This document shows positions 1 through 9,096 of a stretch of DNA of 64,000 bases, one piece after another. The DNA is from Calothrix brevissima NIES-22 (GTDB taxonomy: Bacteria; Cyanobacteriota; Cyanobacteriia; Cyanobacteriales; Nostocaceae): assembly GCF_002367995.1 (NCBI RefSeq), contig NZ_AP018207.1, forward strand, positions 5,259,963 through 5,323,962, in the 5' to 3' direction. The notes beneath the pieces are model-generated. The model was not told the DNA's origin, did not search any database, and was given only the letters and a program-made list of their open reading frames with translations. How positions within the stretch are numbered: position 1 is the first letter of the stretch; each line of letters starts with the position of its first letter. Both the position numbers and the translations under genes were made by a program.

Positions 1-106
1 ACACAAAACAAGTCGTTTATCTAAATGAGCTATCAATCTCTATTGAATTACGAATTACGAATGAGTAATTACGAATTAATATGAAACTTTACTGAAATTT
101 TCGCTT

Positions 107-1729
107 ATGAATCAGCCCAATTGCGGGAGAGCAATTTTCAATTTTTCCCAAAGATTATCCGTGATGCTTTACCGGATGTTTGTGACTTTGCTAACTCTGG
201 TATTTTTGTGGAGTAGTTTACTTCCAGAGGTGGCGCTAGCCCAAACTACAGCACCTCCAGCGCCAAAAGTCCAGCCAAGTAGCAAAACTCCGACTTCGAT
301 TCAACCGTATCTAGATCGCGTCATCAAGCAGTTGACGGAGTTTCGCCTAGATAATGGTCTGAAGTTCATTGTTTTGGAACGCCATCAAGCCCCAGTAGTA
401 TCTTTTTTAACTTATGCTGATGTTGGCGGTGTGGATGAGCCAGATGGAAAAACTGGTGTAGCCCACTTTCTAGAACATTTGGCATTTAAGGGTACAAAGC
501 GTATTGGTACAAAAGACTACAATACAGAAAAACCACTATTAGACCAACTGCAACAGTTAGACACCAAAATTAGAGCTGCAAAAGCCGCAGGTAAAACAGA
601 GGAACTGGCGAAGCTACAAGCTGAGTTTGATCGGGTGGAATTGCAAGCAACCAAACTCAGCAAGCAAAATGAAATGGGACAAATTGTCGAACAAGCTGGA
701 GGTGTAGGCTTAAATGCCAATACTTCTACGGAGGCGACTCGTTATTTTTATAGCTTCCCCGCCAATAAGGTGGAATTGTGGATGTCTTTAGAATCGGAAC
801 GTTTTCTCGAACCTGTACTCAGCCGCGATTTTTATAAAGAGAAAGAGGTAATTCTAGAAGAACGGCGTTTGCGGGTAGAAAATTCCCCCATTGGCTTAAT
901 GATCGAAAAATTTATCGATGCAGCCTATAAAGTTCATCCCTACAGACGACCGGTGATTGGTTATGACCAGGATATCCGCAATTTGACACCGGATGATGTG
1001 CAAAAGTTTTTTAACAATTATTATGTACCGAGTAATTTAGCGATCGCAATTGTGGGTGATGTGAACCCCAATGAAGTCAAAAGGCTAGCGCAAATCTACT
1101 TCGGACGCTTCCCCGCAAAAACAAAAACTGTTCAGCCAATTCCTACAGAACCACCACAGGCGCAAACCAGAGAGGTAACTGTAGAATTACCTTCCCAACC
1201 TTGGTATTTAGAAGGTTATCATCGTCCAGCAATTACCCATCCCGATAATGCTGTGTATGAAATTATTGCTGGTTTATTAAGCAATGGACGCACATCGCGG
1301 TTGTATAAATCTTTAGTGGAACAGAAAAGATTGGCTTTAGCTGCTCAAGGTTATAGTGGTTTTCCTGGCGATAAATACCCAAACCTGATGTTATTTTATG
1401 CGCTGACAGCACCAGGACATACAGTTGATGAATTAGCCGCAGGTTTAGGCACAGAAATTGAAAAATTGAAAACTGAACCTGTCACCGATGCGGAATTGCA
1501 GCGTGTGAAAACCCAAGCTAGAGCAGATTTGTTACGCACCCTCGATTCTAATATGGGCATGGCGCAGCAGTTGTTGGAATATGAGGTAAAAACTGGCTCT
1601 TGGCGGAATTTGTTTAAGCAATTGGATGAAATTGCCGCAGTTACGGCTGCTGATGTGCAACGAGTAGCAAAAGCATCGTTTACCGCCGAAAATCGCACAA
1701 TTGGCAAGTTGTTGTCAAAACAGGGATGA
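107..1729 (+). CDS. Exported M16 zinc peptidase (active-type subunit)
   Basis: Secreted or periplasmic metallopeptidase of the M16 (pitrilysin/processing peptidase) family. An N-terminal hydrophobic segment ending in ALAQ (about residues 20-46) looks like a signal peptide; the start at residue 20 (164) is an alternative that gives a tidier signal. The inverted zinc motif HFLEH is at residues 120-124, and a further glutamate ligand lies near residue 229 in LESERF. Between them, residues 140-195 form an extra charged, coiled-coil-like insert that is absent in short M16 proteins. The C-terminal M16 domain follows from about residue 290. The stop overlaps the start of the next M16 gene (ATGA), so the two are almost certainly co-translated and probably form a heterodimer, as is usual for bacterial M16 pairs. 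Family call firm; substrate unknown. Confidence 0.93.
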   Translation: MNQPNCGRAIFNFSQRLSVMLYRMFVTLLTLVFLWSSLLPEVALAQTTAPPAPKVQPSSKTPTSIQPYLDRVIKQLTEFRLDNGLKFIVLERHQAPVVSFLTYADVGGVDEPDGKTGVAHFLEHLAFKGTKRIGTKDYNTEKPLLDQLQQLDTKIRAAKAAGKTEELAKLQAEFDRVELQATKLSKQNEMGQIVEQAGGVGLNANTSTEATRYFYSFPANKVELWMSLESERFLEPVLSRDFYKEKEVILEERRLRVENSPIGLMIEKFIDAAYKVHPYRRPVIGYDQDIRNLTPDDVQKFFNNYYVPSNLAIAIVGDVNPNEVKRLAQIYFGRFPAKTKTVQPIPTEPPQAQTREVTVELPSQPWYLEGYHRPAITHPDNAVYEIIAGLLSNGRTSRLYKSLVEQKRLALAAQGYSGFPGDKYPNLMLFYALTAPGHTVDELAAGLGTEIEKLKTEPVTDAELQRVKTQARADLLRTLDSNMGMAQQLLEYEVKTGSWRNLFKQLDEIAAVTAADVQRVAKASFTAENRTIGKLLSKQG

Positions 1730-3270
1730 GGAACCGCAAAGAACCGATGAAAAGAAATATCCACAGGTACCACAGTAAAAGGCAGATGTTATTCGGAATC
1801 CAAAATGGCAAGAAGTTGATTTACGCTTTAGTGATTGCTTTTGCCTTTGTACTTTTGACTTTTAACTTTTCTTTAGCGGCGACAGCAGCAGCCAAGCATT
1901 ACACGGAGTTGCAGTTACCACCGTTACCTCAGATTAAGTTACCTAAATACGAGCGCTTTGTCTTGGGCAATGGTTTGGTAGTTTATTTAATGGAGGATCG
2001 CGAGTTACCATTGATAGGCGGTACGGCGTTGGTGCGCACAGGAAGTCGCCTAGAACCCGCAGATAAAGTTGGCTTGGCTGACTTTACAGGTGAGGTAATG
2101 CGAACTGGGGGAACGAAGAAGCATTCCCCCGACGAACTCAATCAAATATTGGAACAACGCGCCGCTTCGGTAGAAGCAGGAATTGGTGAAGCTTCTGGTA
2201 GTGTGAGTTTTGAAGCACTAACAGAAGATTTAGAGACAGTGTTTGGCTTATTTACTGAAGTGCTGAGGGAGCCAGTATTTGCGCCAGAAAAGTTAGATTT
2301 GGCGAAAAATCAGGAAAAGGGCAATATTTCCCGCCGCAATGATAATCCTAATTCCATAGCGACTCGGGAATTTCGGAAATTAATCTATGGTAAAGATAGT
2401 CCCTATGCACGGACTACAGAGTATGCTTCCATAGAAAAGATTTCCCGTGAGGATTTGCTGAAGTTTTATCAGCAATATTTTTACCCGAATAATATAATTT
2501 TAGGGATTGTGGGCGATTTTGACTCGAAGAAAATGCGATCGCTCATTCAAGCCAAGTTAGGCGATTGGAAACCTAACCCCAAACTGGCTAAACCCCAGTT
2601 ACCACAAGTAACTCAAGCTAACACTGGCGGCGTGTTTTTTGTGAATCAGCCGCAGTTAACCCAAAGTAATATTTTCATTGGGCATTTAGGCGGAAGGTTA
2701 GACAATCCTGATTATGCAGCCTTAGATGTAGTTAATGGCGTATTGAATGGATTTGGCGGACGATTATTTAATGAAGTGCGATCGCGTCAAGGTCTAGCTT
2801 ATTCAGTATACGGTCAATGGAGTCCCCGTTACGATTATCCCGGACTTTTCATTGCTGGAGGACAAACGCGATCGCAAACTACAGTCCAATTCGTCAAAGC
2901 CTTACAAACAGAAATTAAGCGTCTACAAACTCAAAGAGTCACGCCACAAGAACTAGCTTACGCCAAAGAATCTACCCTCAATTCCTTTGTTTTCAACTTT
3001 GAAAACCCTAACCAAACCATCTCACGCTTAATGCGATACGAATATTATGGCTATCCATCTGATTTTATCTTTCGCTATCAAAAAGCCGTAGCCGCCACCA
3101 CAGCCGCCGATGTGCAACGGGTAGCCAAGGAATATCTTAAACCAGACAATTTGGTAACTTTGGTAGTCGGAAATCAAAAAGAAATTCAACCACCTTTAAC
3201 TCAGTTATCCGCACAAGTTACACCCATAGATGTAACTATTCCCCCTGCACAACCACAAGCCAAAAATTAA
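1726..3270 (+). CDS. Exported M16 peptidase-like protein, zinc motif lost
   Basis: Partner of the preceding M16 peptidase, overlapping it by four bases (ATGA). A hydrophobic segment around residues 30-52 ending in SLAA is a likely signal peptide. Starts at residues 8 (MKRN) or 21 are also possible. The M16 fold is recognisable throughout, but where the HxxEH motif should be (residues 119-123) the sequence reads DFTGE, so both zinc histidines are missing. The C-terminal domain keeps the GGRLFNEVRSRQGLAYS signature, which in M16 heterodimers shapes the substrate cavity. Inference: this is the non-catalytic substrate-binding subunit of a two-subunit protease. Confidence 0.92.
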   Translation: MRNRKEPMKRNIHRYHSKRQMLFGIQNGKKLIYALVIAFAFVLLTFNFSLAATAAAKHYTELQLPPLPQIKLPKYERFVLGNGLVVYLMEDRELPLIGGTALVRTGSRLEPADKVGLADFTGEVMRTGGTKKHSPDELNQILEQRAASVEAGIGEASGSVSFEALTEDLETVFGLFTEVLREPVFAPEKLDLAKNQEKGNISRRNDNPNSIATREFRKLIYGKDSPYARTTEYASIEKISREDLLKFYQQYFYPNNIILGIVGDFDSKKMRSLIQAKLGDWKPNPKLAKPQLPQVTQANTGGVFFVNQPQLTQSNIFIGHLGGRLDNPDYAALDVVNGVLNGFGGRLFNEVRSRQGLAYSVYGQWSPRYDYPGLFIAGGQTRSQTTVQFVKALQTEIKRLQTQRVTPQELAYAKESTLNSFVFNFENPNQTISRLMRYEYYGYPSDFIFRYQKAVAATTAADVQRVAKEYLKPDNLVTLVVGNQKEIQPPLTQLSAQVTPIDVTIPPAQPQAKN

Positions 3271-3676
3271 GCTTTTAATAGCAATTGCCAATTCGTAATC
3301 TCAGCAAATATATCCTGTAGGGGTTTAGCAATGCTCATAGGTGTCAACTTAAGCTAAAAGCTATATAGGGTACAAAAACCCTCGCCCTCATCCCCTAACC
3401 CCTTCTCCCAAGGGAGAAGGGGAATTTAATGAATAAAAGGCTCCCCTCTCCCAGAGGGAGAGGGGCTGGGGGTGAGGGCAAAACCTTGCCACCAAGCGGG
3501 TTTCACGTTAAGTTGACACCAATGAGCAATGCTAAACCCTTTCTTATATAAAATATAAATATAGCCGTAGCATATAAATTATGACATCAAGCTAAGATAA
3601 AATCATACCAATAAAAGCCTTTCAAGTCTGTCAACAGTCAACAGTCAACAGTCAACAGTCAACAGCTATATCTTTC
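3271..3676. repeat. Intergenic palindromic repeats and heptamer tract
   Basis: No gene seen. Around 3372-3483 there are two nested inverted repeats. One arm pair is built on CCCCTTCTCCC/GGGAGAAGGGG and the other on CCCCTCTCCC/GGGAGAGGGG, and the outer flanks GCCCTCATCCCC and GGGGGTGAGGGC also pair, so a large cruciform or paired hairpins can form. The same style of repeat is scattered through many cyanobacterial genomes. From about 3629 to 3665 there are five copies of the heptamer GTCAACA. Confidence 0.7.
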
Positions 3677-4408
3677 TCAAGAATTAAGCATATATTCTAG
3701 CTCTTGATGTAACCAATTATTAAACATATCATTGAGAATTTCTTGATAACGTTCTGGGGTTAATGTAGCCGGAATAAACTCATCAACCCAAAAAAGATGA
3801 TAACCTTGCTCGCTTTTTAAAGGGCCAATCAATTCTTCAGTCGAAGCACTAAATAAAGCCGCCGCAATATCTGGTTCCAGTGCAAACCGATAAATATTAC
3901 CTTCATAACCACAATGCTTGCGGCGTTGTATATCTATATCATAAATATGCGCCGCATCATAAAAAGTAATTTCCGCTTCCGCAATTTGATAGTAAATTTC
4001 TTGAGCGAGTTTTTCTGATTCTACAATGATTTGGTAGAGACTAACTTGCTCAAATTCAAGCTGATTTTCAATAAAATATAACTCTACATCTTGGGAAAAT
4101 AATGCTTCGGCTAACTTCTTTGATAATAAGCGATCGCGAATTCCTATTTCCCAATCATCAGCAGAAACTAACTGATCTGCTAACCATGCTAAAGTATCTG
4201 AAGCTTTTTCTAAATGCTGCTCCCGGCGCTGGCGATTGGCTTCCGCTTCAATCTCTGCTGGTGTAACATTTATAGCCCTTTCTTGGGCTGTATGATTTAT
4301 TAATCTTTGAAACAAAACTTTTTGACAAACATCTTTAAAATTCATTTCGCTTTTGAGGAGGTTAACGATTTCATCAGGTTCCACAATTGATTTAGAGAGG
4401 TTTATCAT
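3677..4408 (-). CDS. Parvulin-like peptidylprolyl isomerase
   Basis: A 243-residue protein with a SurA/PpiC-like layout: a helical N-terminal half (about 1-110, with charged helices such as PAEIEAEANRQRR) and a C-terminal parvulin-like domain (about 115-225) with features such as GPLKSEQGYHLFWVDE. No signal peptide is visible, so it should be cytosolic unless exported by another route. In cyanobacteria related proteins sit near peptide-export ABC transporters, but no such neighbour is present here. The gene stands alone, convergent with the M16 pair. Functional role inferred; whether the isomerase activity is retained cannot be judged. Confidence 0.7.
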   Translation of the reverse strand: MINLSKSIVEPDEIVNLLKSEMNFKDVCQKVLFQRLINHTAQERAINVTPAEIEAEANRQRREQHLEKASDTLAWLADQLVSADDWEIGIRDRLLSKKLAEALFSQDVELYFIENQLEFEQVSLYQIIVESEKLAQEIYYQIAEAEITFYDAAHIYDIDIQRRKHCGYEGNIYRFALEPDIAAALFSASTEELIGPLKSEQGYHLFWVDEFIPATLTPERYQEILNDMFNNWLHQELEYMLNS

Positions 4409-4852
4409 AATACTTGATAATTACTAACAACTAAGAAAATTTTCTAAAATTATTTATGTATATGAATTAATAAATTTGACCTTACACTTTATATAAAACA
4501 TTTCTGAATCATACTTAATCTATAATAAGCAGTAATTTTCATATACTTTTTACTTTTGTTTTATGCTAACTATTGGGAAATCACAGTTACTATTTCTATT
4601 CACAAGCAATCCACTGATAATTTTTATGCTCTAGACGCACCCTTTTGTTATAAAAGTTGGCAAAAAATTATCTATACATCTATCTTTAGTAGTAAAAAAC
4701 ATATATTTAACTTTTTGTTAAACAATCGTTAATAATATATTAACTAAGTTGGTGGTTGCTCCAAACTTTTTTACAAAAAGTAAATCTCCTAAAATCCTGA
4801 CAAATGACTATTGTATAGACAAGGGTTATCGCGTCTCTAACAAATGACAAAT

Positions 4853-4888
4853 AAAAAACTGGAAGCCATACAAATTATGAGCTTCCAG
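4853..4888 (-). terminator. Rho-independent terminator, minus strand
   Basis: CTGGAAGC (4859-4866) pairs perfectly with GCTTCCAG (4881-4888). Read on the minus strand, the hairpin is followed by six T residues (4858-4853). It would end a transcript arriving from higher coordinates, where only the putative decayed frame at 4915-5245 is found. Confidence 0.6.
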
Positions 4889-4914
4889 TATTGATAATAT
4901 AAATTGCTAATTTC

Positions 4915-5245
4915 TTAAACAGCTGTAATCCTGTTTGGGAGAACGAGGATTATGTAACTTTCTTGATAGTAGTCTCAGAGCTATAAGTTTCACCAATATT
5001 GACGAGAATTTAACTGTCACTGTTTCAAATTTCCACTCCTGCTAAAAGTGCTAAATATGATTTGTTGAAATCAAACCATACTAACCACAGTCAAGGAAGT
5101 TTTATCAGCATCGCTCCCACCATCTGTAAACTAGGTGAGAGCAATTCAAAGTTGAGAATGGGAGAATTCGCAACTTTTACTGTTTATAGCTCAAGCTTCC
5201 TGGGAAAAAGAACCACCATCAGCAACAGTCAAAGTTTTAGTCTTG
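4915..5245 (-). pseudogene. Possible decayed gene before a terminator
   Basis: In one minus-strand frame the translation keeps gene-like stretches such as LTVADGGSFSQEA, then AINSKSCEFSHSQL, then FTDGGSDADKTSLTVVSMV, and finally SYIILVLPNRITAV ending in TAA at 4915. They are broken by many in-frame stops, mostly TGA. The stop lies about 27 bases before a good minus-strand terminator. The two DGGS-type segments suggest an internally repetitive protein. I do not recognise a family, and this may be chance. Confidence 0.25.
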
Positions 5246-5990
5246 ATGTTGGAGTTATTTACTCTCTAAGACTTTGAATATATTTCACGAGCAGAACTAA
5301 TCATTGATTTTGTTCCCATGCATGAAATTAGCTGGTTAATTAGCTATGTTTCAGTTGGCATTTATAAATTTATAAAATTTTCTCGCCTAATTAGTGCCAA
5401 CTTGGCAGAATTCATTATAAAAAATGGTCTTTTTTTAAGAAACTTTACCTATATACAACTTTGAGTAATATTTGCTTACTATTTTTTTAATTTCTGTTGA
5501 GTTTCCTCTGATTAAAATAATATATACGGTTTAATTATTAGGCTAAATACGCTATAATCAAGAGCACAATATCACCTCAATTCCATATCAATATTTCTAG
5601 AGAGCAAAAAGCAGTCCCCCTACTTTAGGGGGAAGCTAAAGTTCAATATTTTAAATTTCAGTATCACAAAGCAAATCTGTCCGCTAGCTTTCTACAAGCC
5701 TTAAATTTAAGGCTAAACATAATTATAAACCTGCCGTGCTTAAATTCTCAATCTGCATGGCAAATAGGCAGCTATTTAATTAACTGCAAATCTCCAGATA
5801 TTGAATTCAGAAATGGGTAAATAAAACTTGCAGAGATTAAAAGCAGAATCTATGACAGCACGGCGTCAATAAACTATCCATTGTCAATATTCTCACCCCC
5901 AGCGAAAAGGTAATTAAGAATTACGCATTTCGCAAAGCGCTAGTAGAGAAATTTCTCGCTGGAATTTTGATTTGATTGCTGTTATTGAAT

Positions 5991-6416
5991 CTACTTTGCT
6001 AACCACTTTTCTTGGGGACTACGCATTTCTGTTTTTTGTTTGCTCACAACTTCTAGATAAGCTAAGTCCTTAATTTTGGCTAAACAGCCAGGAGAAACGT
6101 TCTTCTCAGAGCGTTTCTCTGGAGATTGTTGATTTAAGTTTATGTTGGGGTTTTGCTGCTGCTTTGAGCGATTCAGCAGCGAGTTTTCTTTAAGTAACCG
6201 ATTGTAGGTACGGTAAGGAATGTAATGTAAAGGATTGTAGCCCGCAAACCGTAGCATTAAAACACAAGCCCAGGAATACTTTCCAGCTAAAATTGCTTCT
6301 ACTACTTGGTCAAATTGTTCGGGAGGAATCGAGTCTTTTAATTTGCTAATGCTAGGAATATCTTGGTTCATAGTGTTATTTGTCGGGGATAAATTTATCC
6401 GATTAATGTTCTGCAA
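5991..6416 (-). CDS. HetP-family protein
   Basis: A 141-residue protein whose core (about residues 28-80) carries the signature of the HetP family of heterocyst commitment regulators: [19 protein letters not shown], then [20 protein letters not shown]. HetP and its paralogues in Anabaena PCC 7120 control the timing of commitment to heterocyst differentiation. The C-terminal half is divergent, polar and Gln/Asn/Ser-rich, which is typical of the family. It is not next to a hetC-type exporter, so it is more likely one of the HetP-like paralogues than HetP itself. Start codon uncertain: M1 or M16 (6371), neither with a strong ribosome-binding site. Its presence points to a heterocyst-forming host. 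Confidence 0.85.
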   Translation of the reverse strand: MQNINRINLSPTNNTMNQDIPSISKLKDSIPPEQFDQVVEAILAGKYSWACVLMLRFAGYNPLHYIPYRTYNRLLKENSLLNRSKQQQNPNINLNQQSPEKRSEKNVSPGCLAKIKDLAYLEVVSKQKTEMRSPQEKWLAK

Positions 6417-6553
6417 TTGGGGTAATTTAAATTGAAATTAGCAAACAGCTTGACACTGCTTGCATTTGCTGAATTATTTGCAGCAATATTTTGGTAATGC
6501 ACTATGAGTAAATCTTGACTGGTGCAAACAAAAACAAAAGTTTTGCGCAACTT

Positions 6554-6772
6554 TTAAAATTTATCTTCAATAAAGTTGCTTGCTTGATACCAGTATTTTT
6601 CTAATACAGTTACAGTTGGTGTTGCTATAGCAACAGCACTGCAATCAATTGATAATGTAGATACTTTCTGCGGAGTAAGATATTTCTGCGGATGGAAATC
6701 ATAACGCTTCATCCCCAAATTTTCTCCTTGGTTGGAGGTTTCGACTGCATTTAACCTGATGATTCTTTCCAT
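6554..6772 (-). CDS. Small protein of unknown function
   Basis: A 72-residue frame upstream of the HetP-family gene and on the same strand, with an AAAGG-like ribosome-binding site about 8 bases before the ATG. Codon use looks normal. The protein has no signal peptide or membrane helix; residues 20-35 are rich in Lys, His and Tyr, and the end is acidic. I do not recognise a family. The shared strand and 137-base gap leave co-transcription with the HetP-family gene possible. Confidence 0.45.
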   Translation of the reverse strand: MERIIRLNAVETSNQGENLGMKRYDFHPQKYLTPQKVSTLSIDCSAVAIATPTVTVLEKYWYQASNFIEDKF

Positions 6773-9096
6773 GAGCTGACCTTTTCAAAAACTTGAAGAT
6801 TGTGAATCAAGCTGAATGTGATGCTTTAGCGTAACTCTTCAGATAGTCTCCCAAGTTCCACAGTTCTGACTAAGTGGTACTAGCACTGATAGAACAAGCT
6901 GCTTTTGCTTTGCAGTTAATCTTAGGTAAAAATTTACCAATGACGATTTTAGATGACTGGTAGAAAAAAGTGTCCTGATAGCTCTTGGTAGATGCAGTTT
7001 CGTCCTCTAGAAATTTTCTTACTCCTAATCTAATTACTGTTCCCTGATAAAAAGATTGTATATTTAGTGACTATGAAATTAGGAGATAATTAGTAAAACT
7101 CCTGAAGGATTAGGTTAGTCAAGAAAAATTCTGTATCCTTGACGTTTAAGAACAACATTTTTATTTATACTACATTTTTGCCGTTAATGTCATCTACCAA
7201 AATAGTACATTTATCAGTTAAATTTAGTGATTCCATAGTGATTTCTACTTGTGTATTGTGCAACCAGACATTTTGTTACTTATTTTCTAGAGAGTGATGG
7301 GTGTTACCCCTCATTTGCTCTGCATGAAAACGTTTATTTACCTCATACTACTGAAAGATTTTACCATCGACTTTGTTGTTTAACAGCAGAGAAAATCAGC
7401 AGTATAGATATTATTGAAAAAATCTTAAGCATCTCAAGCTTATTAAAAATAATTCTTAAGAAATCTGGATAATATCTACAAATACTATTACTGTAAACTC
7501 TTTGATAGCAAGACTTAGAGCTTGTAAATGCTAAGGCTATACGATCCAGCGATCGCTAACATGATGCGATTAGCATTATTAAATTAAAGATAGAAAATTT
7601 CTCAAAATCTTGAGTTTATGATATGATAGATAAACCATCATCACCGGAGCCAAAAATGCTCTGGCAAATCAGCCACCTCCACAATAGTTGTAAATAGGAA
7701 AAGTAGCTGATTTAGCATCAAGATTAAATTCTTCATCGACAAAAATTCCCGATTTAATCTCCAGCTTTATCAACTTAATTGCAAAAAACTTACTTACTGT
7801 TATTTTGATGACAAACTTTTTTTGTTAATTGAGATACATGGCAAATTTGAGGTTGTAAAAATTTTAATTCAGTGCTGATGTTGCTATCAGCTTTAACAAT
7901 AGAAGCTTTTTCCACAATGACACATCGGGAGAAAGCAGCAAAAATCCTGGAAGTCAGAAATTTAGCTGGATGTAATACCATTTTGGATTTTAGATTTTAG
8001 ATTTTGGATTGTGAAACATCTATTGGATAAGTGTTTCAGATTTCCATCTGTCGCAATCATTTTTCAAATTGGTATAAGGTGAATCAATCAGCTAGAGCGA
8101 TCGCATCTGCTAACCTGATAACAGCACCCATAGCTGAGATATTCTCCATTCCCCTGAATTTTGAATAATGCAGAACAGTGCATACCTAAAGGTTAGGGTT
8201 ATGGGTAAGCATTGTATGTTTAATACAGCAACTAATATCAGTACGAAAAATCGCCCATTCTTTCACTGTTGATTGTTGTTCATTCCAACAGCCTCAGCAA
8301 AACGCAATTATTTGTGTCTTTTATCGCCAATTGCTTAGTTATCATTTTCCAGTGGCTGTTTGTATGTGAAAGTTTAGAAAAAAAATTACTAGTAGGTACC
8401 ATGTATCTTTTTTGTAAGTTCTTCATAAATTACTGATACATTCTCTTTCAAAGTTAATTAAATTCATCAGTAGAGATTTTTAACTTCACCAAAATTTTAC
8501 TGACTCTTTAACAATTGGATATTGATTTTATGACGTTTTCCTGCATTTAAAGCTGTTCAGCATAAATTGTTAAAAATTTATCTTATGTCATAACTAGAAA
8601 TTTTTTATGCCAATATTTTGCGGTTATAGTATTGATTTTGACACATGACCACTCAAGCTATTTTCTTTATCCAAGTAAAAAATGTTAGTAGTGAACATAA
8701 AATTTGTGCAGTTTACTAAACTGAATGATTAAAGGTAGCGATACCGGAAGATTATGACAACAGAGCTTTTCCAGCTTTAATAGTTGACATCTTGCCTGGT
8801 ATTACTTATATTTTCTGTTGAATTTTGAAACACCCGGAAAATCACATTACAGATATAAATACACAGTGATTCAGCTACAAGTAAAGTAGGCTGCAAAACG
8901 CAAATCATAAAACTTATATCTTTTTTTTTATGTATCTTTAGTTGCAAATTTCAAAATACTTAAGTAGATAGGTAGAGGGGCTAGGGGCTAGGGGCTAGGG
9001 GAGCAAAAATTAATTTTCAATGCCCAATGCCCACTAGCCTTGAGCGAAGTCGAAAGGATGCCCAATGACAACTGACAACTGACAACTGACAACTAA
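6773..9096. other. Long AT-rich gene-free stretch
   Basis: About 2.3 kb. Two small frames (7251-7472 plus; 7790-7981 minus, 63 residues beginning MVLHPAKFL) lack clear ribosome-binding sites or recognisable families and are not called. There are ATTTTAGATTTTGG repeats at 7981-8011, a G-rich GGGGCTA tract at 8975-9002 and TGACAAC heptamers at 9066-9095. No RNA gene was recognised. Confidence 0.5.

Larger units (their letters stand above)
4409..5990. other. AT-rich gene-free stretch
   Basis: About 1.6 kb without a convincing gene. It contains a minus-strand hairpin with a T tract at 4853-4888 and a stop-riddled minus-strand frame behind it (both entered separately). The short plus-strand frame at 5062-5277 has no ribosome-binding site and is not supported. 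The rest is low-complexity AT-rich DNA. Confidence 0.5.

Noticed and set aside
5062-5277. 71-residue plus-strand frame
   Set aside because: No ribosome-binding site; the opposite strand shows more gene-like codon patterns.
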